Shown here in pieces: positions 1 through 9,365 of a DNA stretch of 64,000 nt; the first letter of the stretch is position 1; each line of letters starts with the position of its first letter. The DNA comes from PALSA-612 sp963776735. GTDB lineage: Bacteria > Actinomycetota > Thermoleophilia > Gaiellales > Gaiellaceae. Position numbers and translations under genes: made by a program. The notes beneath the pieces are model-generated. The model was not told where the DNA came from. It ran no database searches and saw nothing but the letters and a program-made list of their open reading frames with translations. The stretch lies in assembly GCA_963776735.1 (NCBI GenBank), contig CAVZNV010000021.1:1-64000 (forward strand). Reading direction: 5' to 3'.

Positions 1-52
1 ATCGCTCAACCAAGCCGTTTGTCGCCTCTCGGTCTTCGCCGTGGAGGCCGAA

Positions 53-72
53 TGGTGAGTGAAATGGTGAGT
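53..72 (+). repeat. Paired direct repeat TGGTGAGT, possible integrase arm site
   Basis: Two copies of TGGTGAGT start at 53 and 65, a 12-base period with GAAA between them. The same pair recurs at 25761-25780 (period 12, first copy ending GG) and at 36091-36108 (period 10), the last about 100 bases inside the tRNA-Val attachment fragment. Short paired direct repeats near element ends are typical of tyrosine-integrase arm-binding sites; that role is inference. The remaining 5' flank (73-214) has no gene I can support. Confidence 0.45.
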
Positions 73-110
73 ACAGCGGCGGCCGACATGCTCCGCCGGC
101 CGCGGCTAGA

Positions 111-125
111 GCATCCTTCGGATGC
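111..125. other. Small perfect hairpin upstream of the methylase gene
   Basis: GCATCC (111-116) and GGATGC (120-125) form a six-pair stem with a TTC loop. No T-run follows, so a classical terminator is not supported. It lies about 90 bases before the methylase start and could be a leader structure or chance. Confidence 0.2.
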
Positions 126-214
126 CGTTCTCAGCAGTCAGCGCTGCGTCGCACGAGTGCGCTAGCTAGAGCTGGTCGAGAGAGTCTGCGGCGCTATCTG
201 GCGCTGTTCGTAGA

Positions 215-3200
215 GTGGCGTGTCGAGTGGCCCCAGTTGAAGCCTTTGCACGCTTCCGTGCGCAGATGGAGGACGCAATCGAGCGTCAGCTTCACCATGA
301 CCAGCGGCGCGCCTATCTGGTTGAGCTGCTCCGCGACGGCTTCGGGATTGACGTAGACGAGGTCGAGCTTGAGCACAACGTGCGCGTGTCGCAGGCACGG
401 GGGCGTATCGATCTCCTCTATCGCGACATCGTCTTCGAGGTGAAACGCGACCTGGTGCGGGAACTGCCCGACGTCGAGCGCGAACTCGGCCTCTACCTGA
501 CGCGGCTCGGCAAGCGGGCGTTCGCGATCGCGACGGACGGAAGAAGGTTCATCGCTTTCCGGCTCGCGGACGGTGCGTTGAGCCGATTCGATGAGCTCGA
601 CCTCGGCGCTGCTTCGGACGATGACGCGGCGGCCTGGCTTGACGCATATCTGTTCACGGCGCTCGAGCTCACGCCGACTGCCGAAGATGTTGTTCGTCGC
701 TTCGGGCCTCGCAGCGCTGTGTTCTTGGCTGCGCGCGATGAGCTGGAGGAGCTCTGGCGACTGGTCGAGTCCGATTCCGCGGTTTCGATCAAGCGCGAGG
801 AATGGGATCGGCTTCTGCGCGTCGTCTACGGAAGTCCGAAAGGGAGCGACGAGCTCTTCCTGCGCCACACGTATCTCGCGCTGATCGCGCGTCTGTTCGC
901 ATATCTGGCAATTGCGAAGCGGTTGCCGAAGCACGGAGCGGAGCTGCAGATCATCTCCGGGGAGGCGTTCGAGAAGTTGGGGATCGCCAATCTCGTCGAC
1001 GACGACTTCTTCGCATGGATAGCGGATGCGAGCATCGTCGAGCGGTCAACGCGACTCGCCGCCGGACTCGCACGGCACTTGAGCGTGTACGCAACGAGCG
1101 CGATCGACGAGGATTTGCTGAAAGAGCTATACGAGACGCTTGTCGATCCGATCGACCGGCACGACCTCGGCGAGTATTACACCCCTGACTGGCTCGCTGA
1201 TCTCGTCCTTCAGGAGGCTGGCTACGCCCCGGGCATGCGCATTCTCGATCCGGCCTGTGGATCGGGGACGTTCCTCTTCTCGGCTGTCAGACGCCTGCGC
1301 GGTCTCGGCCTCAAGGGCGCGGAGCTTGTTGCAGAGGCGCAGGCGAACATCATGGGCTTTGACGTCCATCCGCTGGCCGTCACGGTCGCGCGCGCCAACT
1401 TCGTTCTCGCACTCGGCGACGATGCCGCCGGCGCACGTGATGTCGTCACCGTTCCCGTCTGGATGGCCGACTCGCTGACGGTTCCGGAGTCAACCTTCGG
1501 ACGACCCATCGAGGTTGTTGTCCCTCCCGTGGGCGTCACCGCAAGCAACGGCACGAAGAAGAAGGTGATTGAACGCTTCGTCTTGCCGACGGAGATGGAG
1601 GATGCGCGACCGGGAACACTCGAGCAAGCGGCGTCGCTTATCGCCGAGTTCTCCGATACCTCGATGTCGGACGAGGACGCTGCGACAGGGCTGGCGGCGG
1701 CGCTGACCACGCTGGGTGTCGGCGAGTTCAGTGAGGCGTGGATCGAGAACCTGCAGCTGTTTCGGCAACTGGTGGCTGACCGGCGTGACACCGTCTGGGC
1801 GTTCGTGCTCTCGAACGCGGTTCGCCCACAGATGATCTCCCGCAACCCTGTCGACCTGGTCGTCGGCAATCCCCCATGGCTTGCGTTCCGGGACATCAGC
1901 GAGAAGGCGTATCAGGAGCGAGTCACCCAGCTTGCCCTTGACTATGGTCTCCTCGAAGACCGCCGAGGATGGCGAACCGGGGCTCTCGAGCTTGCGACAG
2001 TGTTCGCCTGCTTTTCGCTTGACCACTACGTTCGACCTGGAGGCCGGCTGGCGTTCGTGTTGCCCCGCGGTGTGCTTTATGGAGCGAAGCAGCATGAGCC
2101 TTTCCGCCGCGTTCAGGTTCAGGTGCCAATGACTCCTGTGGCCGCCCTCGACTTGAACCACGTCGAGCCACTCTTCCGGGTGCCATCGTGCGTTGCGATC
2201 GTCGAGCGAACCCGGACGAGTGATGCAACGTGGCCCGTGCGCGAGGTCAGTGGAAGATTGCTCAGACGAAACGCATCTCCCGCCGAGAGTGCGAAGGCGC
2301 TTGCCATCTCAGCCCCGAGCGAGCTCGTCGATCAGCAGGTCAAGCACAGCCCGTATCTCGAGCGAGCCATCCAGGGCGCCACGATTGCACCTCGGCCCTT
2401 CTGGTTTGTGACACCAACAGCGGCCACGGCCGCAGCTGCTCGGAAGTGGGTGACAACCGATCCGGACGCGGCCCAGCGAGCGAAGCATCCGTGGACAGGC
2501 GTCCAGCTCGAGGGACAGATCGAGTCCGAGTTCATCTTCGCCACCATGCTCGGCATCTTCCCGTTCCGCCTTGGGCAGGCAAAGCTGTGCGCGCTTCCGA
2601 TCGACACGACGAAAAGCCACGTGAGCCTGCTCGATCCGAGCCAGGTGCTGAAGCGCGGCGCACCAGGCTTTCATCGCTGGCTAAACGAAGCCCAGGCGAT
2701 CTGGAACGATCGCAAGAAAGACAGCGCGTCCCAGGATGTTCCGCTCCACGAGTATCTCGACAACCACCGCAACCTCACACGACAAACCCTGGGTGGGATA
2801 CGGGTCGTCTACGGAGCGGACGGTTCGCATGTCCGCGCCGCGGTGATCGACACGGACGCGTTCGCAGTCGAGAGCGGCGCTCGTGCATTCGTGTTCGACA
2901 TGAACACGTATTGGATTCGCGTCGGCACACTCGACGAGGCCCACTACCTCGCGGCTGTCCTCAACTCGCCCTTCGTCGACGATTCGATCAAGAGTGGCCA
3001 GACCCAGGGCGCATGGGGCGCCCGACATATCCACCGCCGACCATTTGAGGTCGTCCCGATCCCAGAGTTCGATGCGCATGACGAGCGTCACACGCGGCTT
3101 GCCGAACTGTCCAGAGGAGCACACGAAAAGGTGGCAGCCTCCCCGCCGGCGAGAACCTTGAGCAAGCAGGTCGCTGCGGCCCAAGCCGAGATAGCCGAGA

Positions 3201-3250
3201 TCGACACGCTTGCACGCGAGGTCTGCGCGGGCGAGGCCGTTCCCGCCTAA
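215..3250 (+). CDS. N6-adenine DNA methylase with N-terminal nuclease-like domain (type IIG-like)
   Basis: A 1011-residue protein predicted to modify adenines in DNA and perhaps also cleave DNA. The N-terminal part has a PD-(D/E)xK-like pattern: D66, then E75-V-K77 in a strand reading IVFEVK. The methylase core follows, with GEYYTPDWL near residue 318, SAM-binding DPACGSGTF near 344 and catalytic NPPW near 551. The long C-terminal part would hold target recognition. The size and order match one-polypeptide type IIG or BREX/DISARM-type methylases, but no DISARM helicase, DUF1998 gene or BREX partner is present. A PLD-type nuclease gene follows after 4 bases. The GTG start at 215 is the longest choice; GTG 227 or ATG 266 are possible. 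Confidence 0.85.
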   Translation: MACRVAPVEAFARFRAQMEDAIERQLHHDQRRAYLVELLRDGFGIDVDEVELEHNVRVSQARGRIDLLYRDIVFEVKRDLVRELPDVERELGLYLTRLGKRAFAIATDGRRFIAFRLADGALSRFDELDLGAASDDDAAAWLDAYLFTALELTPTAEDVVRRFGPRSAVFLAARDELEELWRLVESDSAVSIKREEWDRLLRVVYGSPKGSDELFLRHTYLALIARLFAYLAIAKRLPKHGAELQIISGEAFEKLGIANLVDDDFFAWIADASIVERSTRLAAGLARHLSVYATSAIDEDLLKELYETLVDPIDRHDLGEYYTPDWLADLVLQEAGYAPGMRILDPACGSGTFLFSAVRRLRGLGLKGAELVAEAQANIMGFDVHPLAVTVARANFVLALGDDAAGARDVVTVPVWMADSLTVPESTFGRPIEVVVPPVGVTASNGTKKKVIERFVLPTEMEDARPGTLEQAASLIAEFSDTSMSDEDAATGLAAALTTLGVGEFSEAWIENLQLFRQLVADRRDTVWAFVLSNAVRPQMISRNPVDLVVGNPPWLAFRDISEKAYQERVTQLALDYGLLEDRRGWRTGALELATVFACFSLDHYVRPGGRLAFVLPRGVLYGAKQHEPFRRVQVQVPMTPVAALDLNHVEPLFRVPSCVAIVERTRTSDATWPVREVSGRLLRRNASPAESAKALAISAPSELVDQQVKHSPYLERAIQGATIAPRPFWFVTPTAATAAAARKWVTTDPDAAQRAKHPWTGVQLEGQIESEFIFATMLGIFPFRLGQAKLCALPIDTTKSHVSLLDPSQVLKRGAPGFHRWLNEAQAIWNDRKKDSASQDVPLHEYLDNHRNLTRQTLGGIRVVYGADGSHVRAAVIDTDAFAVESGARAFVFDMNTYWIRVGTLDEAHYLAAVLNSPFVDDSIKSGQTQGAWGARHIHRRPFEVVPIPEFDAHDERHTRLAELSRGAHEKVAASPPARTLSKQVAAAQAEIAEIDTLAREVCAGEAVPA

Positions 3251-3254
3251 CGCC

Positions 3255-4385
3255 ATGTTCCGTTACGACTTCGCCGTTCAATCCGATACGAACCAGAGAG
3301 CCGTTGTTGATCTCCTGGAGAAAGCCGCTGCCAGCTCCAGCTTCAGCCATCTTCACGCAGCGTTCGCCTACGCATCCGTTGGTGGAGCGCAACTGGCAGC
3401 CTGGACGATCGCCGACGTCAGCGCCGGTTGGCGCTCGATGGAGAAGCGATGGGTGATCTCGATCGACTGGGGGCACACCGATCCGGATGCCCTTGACTAC
3501 CTCGCCTCGCTACCGAAGTCGAGGGTGCGAGTGCCCTACGCCGCCGACGTGCTACGGCGCAACCTAATTCCTGCGAGGTGCTTCCACCCAAAGACTGCGA
3601 TCTTCCATCGCGGCCAAGTGAATGCGCCGCCGACGGCCATCGTGGTCGGCTCGGCGAATCTCACGGTTAGCGGTCTAGAAACAGGGCACGAACACGTGAC
3701 CGCAGCCATGTGGCCGTCAGGGAGGCTGTCCCGAGATGCAGCTGCGCAGCTCCAGGCGTTGCAGCTGCAGGCCCAGCACGTTGACCGGGTGTGGCGCGCC
3801 GCTTCTCCATTGTCGGCGGCGATGATCGCTCAATACCGGCAGAAGCGCCGACGGCGTCAAGTCGCCAACGAGGACGCGAGCGGGCAGGCTCAAGACGTCA
3901 TCAAGGACGCTCGTGGCCCTGCGCGGCGGTTTGATCTACCGCTGAACGTCTCAGCGCAGGTGGCGAGCGCGAAGGCCCTCTGGATTGAGGTCAGATACGT
4001 CGTTCCGAACCGTGGCGCAGGAGTTCCTGGCAATCAGATCGATCTCCAGCGTGGAATGCGCGTGTTCTTCGGATTCAGCGCGCTCGTGGTCCCGCGCAAC
4101 ACGATGCTCGGTGACGTGATCATCAACCACCGCGGACACATCTCGACGCACCATATGCGCTTTGGCAATAACTACATGGACAAGCTGAATCTGCCCATAC
4201 CGGGGGCCGGAGGCCCACCTGCCTACAGCAATACAACTCTCCTTTTCGAGCGGCAGCCCGACGGGAGTTTCCGCCTGCAGGTCGGCTCCGCGGCCCAGGT
4301 GAAAGCGTGGAAGGCAGCGTCCCGTCGCCAGGGGACCAGCTTCACGATGCAGGGTGGTGGGAGGCAGTGGGGCGTCTTCTCGTGA
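3255..4385 (+). CDS. Phospholipase D-family restriction nuclease-like protein
   Basis: A 376-residue protein with one clear HKD-type motif: HPKTAIF near residue 110, then GSANLTVSGL near 131. This is the PLD nuclease signature, and single-HKD proteins usually act as dimers on DNA. ATG 3255 lies four bases after the methylase stop, so the two genes should be co-transcribed and the protein probably works with that methylase, as PLD nucleases do in several restriction-like systems. A longer frame from TTG 3210 overlaps the methylase end and was not chosen. The C-terminal half (residues 230-376) is unrecognised. DISARM DrmC is also a PLD protein, but its partners are missing here. Confidence 0.75.
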   Translation: MFRYDFAVQSDTNQRAVVDLLEKAAASSSFSHLHAAFAYASVGGAQLAAWTIADVSAGWRSMEKRWVISIDWGHTDPDALDYLASLPKSRVRVPYAADVLRRNLIPARCFHPKTAIFHRGQVNAPPTAIVVGSANLTVSGLETGHEHVTAAMWPSGRLSRDAAAQLQALQLQAQHVDRVWRAASPLSAAMIAQYRQKRRRRQVANEDASGQAQDVIKDARGPARRFDLPLNVSAQVASAKALWIEVRYVVPNRGAGVPGNQIDLQRGMRVFFGFSALVVPRNTMLGDVIINHRGHISTHHMRFGNNYMDKLNLPIPGAGGPPAYSNTTLLFERQPDGSFRLQVGSAAQVKAWKAASRRQGTSFTMQGGGRQWGVFS

Positions 4386-4508
4386 CCTGCACAAGCCGCC
4401 GCGTCCCTTCGCGCCTTGAGTCCGGCAGCGGGGCTGAGAAGAATCGAGTTCCCGCGACACGGCGATCGAGAAGTAGCTCAGTACTTTGTTTCTGATCCCT
4501 GAAGGCGG

Positions 4509-7058
4509 TTACACCAAGGATGCCACGCTTCGCCCGGGTTCGGTGAGCGTGACATCGAGCTGCGAATCGCAGAGCTCGGCTATCTCGGGCAGGTGGGTGA
4601 TCACGAGCATCTGTCGGAAACGCGCTCCGAGTGAGCGCAACTCGGAGAGCAGTCGCTGCCGGCGCTCATCGTCCTGGCTGCCGAACACTTCGTCGAGGAT
4701 GACGAAGCCGAGCTCAACGTTACGTTCCTTGCTGACCCAGTCGGCGATTGCGAGTCGGAGGCATAGGTTGGCAAGATCCTGCTCGCCACCTGAGAAGCGA
4801 GCGAGCTCGTGGTCTTCGCCGCGGTCGACGATCATTAACCGGTAGTCGTTCGATAGTTTGACGTCGGCGTAGCGGCCGTCGGTTGCCGAGCTCAAGAGAG
4901 CGCTTGTGACCTGCTCGAGCCTCGGCCAGGCGCGCTTAGCCTGCTGGTCTCGGTACTTAGAGAGGAGCTCAGCCGCGACCTCGTGTTGGCGAGCTTCGGT
5001 CGTCTTGACGGCGATCGCTTCCTGCATCTTCCTCGACTCGGCGAGCCGATCTCGTATGGCCTTGACCTCGCTACTGCGGCTTTGCGCTTCGAGTCTTGCC
5101 TGGGTGAGGGCGTCTTGCGCGGTTTCTCTCGCCTCATCAGCCTTCTGAGCCGCGCTTTTGATCGCGGCGAGCTGCTCCGAGTCGAAGGCGAGCTTGCGTA
5201 ACCCTTGCTCCATCACTCCGAGCTCCGTCTTCGCGTCGCTCGCACGTTTCGTCTGGTTCTCGAGTTCTGTTCTGAGATGCGGAGCGTCGGCGGTTGCTTC
5301 GCGCAACGAGGAGACCTGTTCGTCGACGGCGAGGGCGCCTTCATACGCTTCTTGGGCTTTCGTGTGGGCTGGCTTGCTGTAGGAGTTCCGGCCAAGCGCC
5401 TTGAGCGCACCGTCGACTTCCTTCTTCTTCGCCTTGTGCGTCGCGCTCAACTCGAGCCACTTCTTGCCGTGTTCCTCGTCAGCCTTGCACTTCTCTGAGA
5501 GTGCCGGGATCTGCGTCGTCAGCTCCCGAAACCGCTTGTCAATGCTTCCCAGGTCGTGCTCCAGCGCGACGAGCTCATCTCGTGCGACGGCTGCGTCGGT
5601 CGGCCCTTCGGTGTCCGCTAGCCGCTTGGCGGCTGCGCGCGCGTCGTCATGCGTCTCGCGCGCCTTCTCGAGTCGCTTCTCGAGACGCTGGCACTTCTCC
5701 TCGAGCTTCGGCGCGAGGGCTTCATTAGCGGCGATACGGCTGCGGTAGCCATCGAGGATCTCGCCGTATTCCTCACCATAGGGCTTCTTGCAGACTGGAC
5801 ATGGAGTCCTCGGCCCACCCTTTGCGACCTCGTCGACATGGGCACTGTCATGGGCGAGGTCGGCTCGCGCGACGGCCAGCTCCTCCCGCACGCGGCGGAG
5901 TTCGCCCTCGAGATCCTTCACCGCTTGCTTGGCCTCATCGGCCGATCCCGCCTTATTGACATCTCGAAGTGCGTCCGCCCGCGCCTTCGCCGCTGTGACT
6001 CGCGCCGCGAGCTCCGGCCGATCGGCCAAGAGCTTCGTGCGCTCCTCGCTCAACTCCTCGTACTGCTTTCGCTCCTTGTCCGCCTTCGTCGCGTCGTAGG
6101 GGACCGCGGCGAGCTCGGCAGCGAGCGTCTCGAGCTCAACCAGATCATCCGCGAGGCCGTCCCAGATAGCGGCTGTCCTCTCCGCTTCTTTCAGCTTGCC
6201 TGCTTCGGGGGTGAGCTTCTTGAGGAGCGCGAGCTGTTGAGTGCGCTCCTTGACCATCGCGGATAGATCAACGACAGCCCCGGCCGCTTCGTCGTGCTTC
6301 TTCTGCTCGCCCTGCTGGCGTTGGCTTAGCAGCTCGAACTCGCGCTGCCTGTCCTGCTCGACGTCCAGCTGTTTTCGAGCACCGTCGCGCAACCTCGTCG
6401 TCTTCTCGAGTTCTGCGGCTGCGGCTGCGACGGCGGGATCCCCTTCAGCCGCCCTCTTCTCGGCGTCCCTCAGTTCGGCCTCGATCGCGTCCGAGTCGGG
6501 TGCGCTCTCACGCAACATCCCGAGTTCGGCGGATCGAAGCTTCATGTCGCTGCGGGCTCTCGTCGCGGCGTCCTTGAACCGCTCGAGGCCGAGCAGACGC
6601 TCGACATGACTCTTGCGCTGATCGGAGGTCGCACCGGGATCGAGCGCTGCGACATCCTTCTGCTGCGCGAAGACCGTGCGTTGGAACACGTCCCAGGTCA
6701 GGTCGAGCTCTTGGGCGATGCGTTTGTTCGTGTCGGTGGCCTTTTGCGTTTCGAGTTCGCCGTTGATCCAGAGCTTCGCGTCGCCGCCAGCCGTGCGCTC
6801 GATCCGATAGTCGCTCGAGCCAAGCTGGAACTCGAACTCGACCAGCGACTTCGAGCCCTTCGGCGCTCCTTGTCGACGCAGGTCGCCGACCTTGGCGCGG
6901 CGGCGTAACTTGCCAAAGAGAGCCCAGCCGATCGCCTCGGCGATCGTCGATTTCCCGGCGCCGTTCTGCCCGCGGACGCCGATCAGCCCGTCTGGGAACT
7001 CGATCGCACAGTCCTCATAGCAGCGCCACTGACGGAGGCGAAGCGAGATGAGCCTCAT
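4509..7058 (-). CDS. Rad50/SbcC-like ABC ATPase with zinc hook
   Basis: An 849-residue SMC-type ATPase. Walker A is GQNGAGKST at residues 30-38. Long coiled-coil arms flank a zinc hook with CPVC near 417. The ABC signature FSGGEQ and the Walker B LGFVILDEVFG lie near the C-terminus. Rad50/SbcC proteins clamp DNA ends and hairpins and gate the Mre11/SbcD nuclease. The start overlaps the stop of the SbcD-like gene in an ATGA, so the two are coupled. It is the last gene of a five-gene operon with a sigma factor and an ImmA-like protease, and sits in a defence island, so a dedicated anti-phage or plasmid role is more likely than the housekeeping one. It is somewhat shorter than typical SbcC (about 1000 residues). 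Confidence 0.85.
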   Translation of the reverse strand: MRLISLRLRQWRCYEDCAIEFPDGLIGVRGQNGAGKSTIAEAIGWALFGKLRRRAKVGDLRRQGAPKGSKSLVEFEFQLGSSDYRIERTAGGDAKLWINGELETQKATDTNKRIAQELDLTWDVFQRTVFAQQKDVAALDPGATSDQRKSHVERLLGLERFKDAATRARSDMKLRSAELGMLRESAPDSDAIEAELRDAEKRAAEGDPAVAAAAAELEKTTRLRDGARKQLDVEQDRQREFELLSQRQQGEQKKHDEAAGAVVDLSAMVKERTQQLALLKKLTPEAGKLKEAERTAAIWDGLADDLVELETLAAELAAVPYDATKADKERKQYEELSEERTKLLADRPELAARVTAAKARADALRDVNKAGSADEAKQAVKDLEGELRRVREELAVARADLAHDSAHVDEVAKGGPRTPCPVCKKPYGEEYGEILDGYRSRIAANEALAPKLEEKCQRLEKRLEKARETHDDARAAAKRLADTEGPTDAAVARDELVALEHDLGSIDKRFRELTTQIPALSEKCKADEEHGKKWLELSATHKAKKKEVDGALKALGRNSYSKPAHTKAQEAYEGALAVDEQVSSLREATADAPHLRTELENQTKRASDAKTELGVMEQGLRKLAFDSEQLAAIKSAAQKADEARETAQDALTQARLEAQSRSSEVKAIRDRLAESRKMQEAIAVKTTEARQHEVAAELLSKYRDQQAKRAWPRLEQVTSALLSSATDGRYADVKLSNDYRLMIVDRGEDHELARFSGGEQDLANLCLRLAIADWVSKERNVELGFVILDEVFGSQDDERRQRLLSELRSLGARFRQMLVITHLPEIAELCDSQLDVTLTEPGRSVASLV

Positions 7059-8191
7059 TCGCCAGCCTCGCCTTCTGCCTCTGCAGCCGCCGCGTCATCG
7101 AGGTACCCGAGAGCAAGCCGTACAACCGCTTCAGAGTCGACGCCCTTCGGCATTTCCCGTCTGGCGAAGGTCGCGAAGGAGATGTCGGCTTCAGCCTCGT
7201 CACCGTCCATAGCCAGGCCACTGCGACCTGGGCGTAGCACCACATGTAGGCATGGATCGAGCATCTCGTTGATCGCGGCCAGGTCGAGTGAGTGCCAGAC
7301 GTCGCGTTGGATTGAGTCGAGGCGCAACTGAACCAGGGCGCCGTCGAGCGACAGCCCGGTGATCTCCTTCTCGAGCGCGGTGATGACCTCGGCGGGGCCG
7401 ACCCCTTCACAGGTGAGTGCGATGTCGAACATCGGCCGCGTCGGGATGGTGTGTCGCGTGATGAAGCCGTCTGAGCCGGCGCCGGCGGCAAGGTCAACCT
7501 CGACGACCGCCTTGTCCCCGTCGACGTCGCCGAAATCGAGCCGCTCAAGCGATCCGGGATAGACGGCGTTCACCTGAGGCACTTGGTACTTGTGGAGGTG
7601 GCCGAGCGCGACGTAGGCGTACTCACCCTCGGCGAGCGCTTCCGGCGTGAGCGCGATTTCGTTCACCTCGTGGTAGTCCTGTCGGACGCCTTCGAGCCCG
7701 GCGTGAAGGACGAGGATGTTGGCGTCGGCGCCTCCGTCGAGTGCAAGGCTGCGGATGTCCTCGAGCAGCTGCTCGGGCTGCGGCTCATGGGGGACGCAGT
7801 GGACGGCGGCACCGTTCACCGTGACGGTTCGCGGCTCGCCCCAGATCGCGGTGATGCCGAACTCGCTGAGGATTTCGAACACACTGCCGCCACTCCGGAA
7901 GCGCGGGGTGGAGTGATTACCGGCAATCACGACAGTGGGGATACCGGCGTCGCGCAACCTGGCGAAGCCGCTCAGAGCCTCGACGATCGCGCGCGGCGAC
8001 GGGCGCGAGGAGTCGAAGAGGTCGCCCGCGTGGATGAAGAGTTCCGGATGGCGCTCGAGCGCGATCCCGATCGCGGCGTGCCAGGCGTCGTAGACGTCGC
8101 ACTCGCGCTGGTTGAGATTGCGCTCTGGGTCGAGCTTGCCGCTGAAGTTGCGGTATCCCAGGTGCGTATCGGCGACGTGAATGACTCTCAT
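7055..8191 (-). CDS. Mre11/SbcD-like DNA exonuclease
   Basis: A 378-residue calcineurin-like phosphoesterase. Metal-site motifs in order are ADTHLG (D8, H10), GDLFD near residue 56, GNHS near 92, VLHAGLEG and GHLHKYQ. The usual GNHD reads GNHS; the catalytic histidine is kept. The family cuts double-strand ends and hairpins with a Rad50-like partner, encoded immediately downstream with an ATGA overlap. A longer frame reaches 8449, but ATG 8191 begins the conserved first strand MRVIHVADTH and overlaps the ImmA stop by ATGA, so it is the start. Co-translation of the three genes is implied. Confidence 0.85.
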   Translation of the reverse strand: MRVIHVADTHLGYRNFSGKLDPERNLNQRECDVYDAWHAAIGIALERHPELFIHAGDLFDSSRPSPRAIVEALSGFARLRDAGIPTVVIAGNHSTPRFRSGGSVFEILSEFGITAIWGEPRTVTVNGAAVHCVPHEPQPEQLLEDIRSLALDGGADANILVLHAGLEGVRQDYHEVNEIALTPEALAEGEYAYVALGHLHKYQVPQVNAVYPGSLERLDFGDVDGDKAVVEVDLAAGAGSDGFITRHTIPTRPMFDIALTCEGVGPAEVITALEKEITGLSLDGALVQLRLDSIQRDVWHSLDLAAINEMLDPCLHVVLRPGRSGLAMDGDEAEADISFATFARREMPKGVDSEAVVRLALGYLDDAAAAEAEGEAGE

Positions 8192-8700
8192 TGCATGTAG
8201 GTGGGGAGAAGTGAGAGCTGCCTGAGTCGCACCTTCATCGCCGGTGGCGAAACCTCGAAGCGACGGGACAACGCGTGAATGTTGAGTCGGAACAGCAGCG
8301 CCTCGCGGCGGACCAGCGCTTCCGGCATCAGCAACTCGGCGGCGAACTCGTTTGCTTCGCGTTCGAGGCTCCTGCCGGCACCGACCCCGATCATCTCGGT
8401 GCGGCAGTAGCGCGGTGCGATGCGTCCCTGCTGGTACTGGCAGATCCAATGGCCGAGCTCATGCGCAAGCGTGAACCGTCGCCGCCCTGAGCTCTGCCGC
8501 GCCTCGCGCCCGTTCAGCCAGATCTGCTCTTCGATCGGCAGCAGCATTCCCGACACCTCGAGCCCGTCCTCCTCCTCGACGCTCAGGCCGAGCAGGTCAA
8601 CAGCGATCGCATCGATCGGTACCGGCAGCTCAGCATCCGGGAAATGCCGGTAGTAGCGCTCGAGCAGTTCTCTCGCGAGCTGGCCGATTTGTTGCCCCAT
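8188..8700 (-). CDS. ImmA/IrrE-family zinc metallopeptidase
   Basis: A 170-residue protein with the zinc-protease motif HELGH at residues 80-84 and the family's preceding FTLA context. ImmA/IrrE proteases inactivate repressors or regulators in mobile elements and after DNA damage. ATG 8700 follows a GGGAG-like site; the frame extends to 8754, but upstream residues do not resemble the family. The stop overlaps the SbcD-like start (ATGA). In this operon, a natural target would be the regulator encoded just upstream (8787-9365); that is inference. It carries no HTH domain of its own, unlike many phage versions. Confidence 0.8.
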   Translation of the reverse strand: MGQQIGQLARELLERYYRHFPDAELPVPIDAIAVDLLGLSVEEEDGLEVSGMLLPIEEQIWLNGREARQSSGRRRFTLAHELGHWICQYQQGRIAPRYCRTEMIGVGAGRSLEREANEFAAELLMPEALVRREALLFRLNIHALSRRFEVSPPAMKVRLRQLSLLPTYMQ

Positions 8701-8786
8701 CGTTCTGATTCTCCCGCTCTTGACAGTGGTCGAGTATCCAGGTCGTGCGTCCATTCGCCTGTAAGTCGGTTCAGGCGCGAGCGTTC

Positions 8787-9365
8787 TTACGTGTGCTGTT
8801 CGCCTACGAACAGCTCATCTACCTCATCCCACTCCTCATCGACGCTTCCTCTAACTCTCGGTGGCAAGGCCGGCATTTCGTCGGCTCGATACGCCGGCGC
8901 TGCGGTGGCCGAGAGTTGGCCACGCGGCAGCGCTGCGTAGGCCCGAAGGAGCGACGCCGGCGCCGTCAGCAGAGAGGCGAGGGCATCAAAGACCCGGCTG
9001 TCGACACGGGCAACCTCGAGCGACCCTCGCTCGAGCTGTTGGCAGTACCGCCTCAGCTTGCCGACGTGGGCAACGTCAACGGCCAGTGCTGCAGCCAATC
9101 CCTGGACGACATCGTCTACCCGAAGACTGCGGCGAACCCGGAGGACACGTAGCGGCGGCTCGCCCGCTATCCACGCCTGCATCAGCTCGACGGCGACCTC
9201 GCTGGGCTCAGGCGGCGGCGCCCATTGAAGAAACAGGTCGAGCATGCTCGCGAGCTGCTCAGCCTCAGCGCCGGCGCGGCCAAGGTAGTCGCCCGGATCA
9301 GGAAACTCGCCGCGCGCGTACCTGACGGCATACTCGTCAAACAGCTCAAACACCCGATCAGCCAA
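8787..9365 (-). CDS. Possible regulator of the adjacent sigma factor
   Basis: A 192-residue soluble protein, not assigned to a family with certainty. Its N-terminus (ELFDEYAVRYARGEFPDPGDYL) resembles short regulatory modules ahead of some actinobacterial kinases and anti-sigma proteins. The middle region, with RVDDVVQGLAAAL and VGKLRRYCQQLERG, looks like an XRE/helix-turn-helix or PAS-free regulatory helix bundle. The TTG start at 9365 overlaps the sigma-factor stop by 8 bases; GTG 9353 is an alternative. The overlap suggests stoichiometric production with the sigma factor, consistent with an anti-sigma or co-regulator. It could be the substrate of the ImmA-like protease downstream. Confidence 0.55.
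   Translation of the reverse strand: MADRVFELFDEYAVRYARGEFPDPGDYLGRAGAEAEQLASMLDLFLQWAPPPEPSEVAVELMQAWIAGEPPLRVLRVRRSLRVDDVVQGLAAALAVDVAHVGKLRRYCQQLERGSLEVARVDSRVFDALASLLTAPASLLRAYAALPRGQLSATAAPAYRADEMPALPPRVRGSVDEEWDEVDELFVGEQHT

Noticed and set aside
111..125. Rho-independent terminator before the methylase gene
   Set aside because: The stem is only six pairs and no T-run follows on either strand.
4386..4508. Gene between the PLD and SbcC-like genes
   Set aside because: The gap is 123 bases in a convergent position, and the frames there overlap the neighbours out of frame with no ribosome-binding site.
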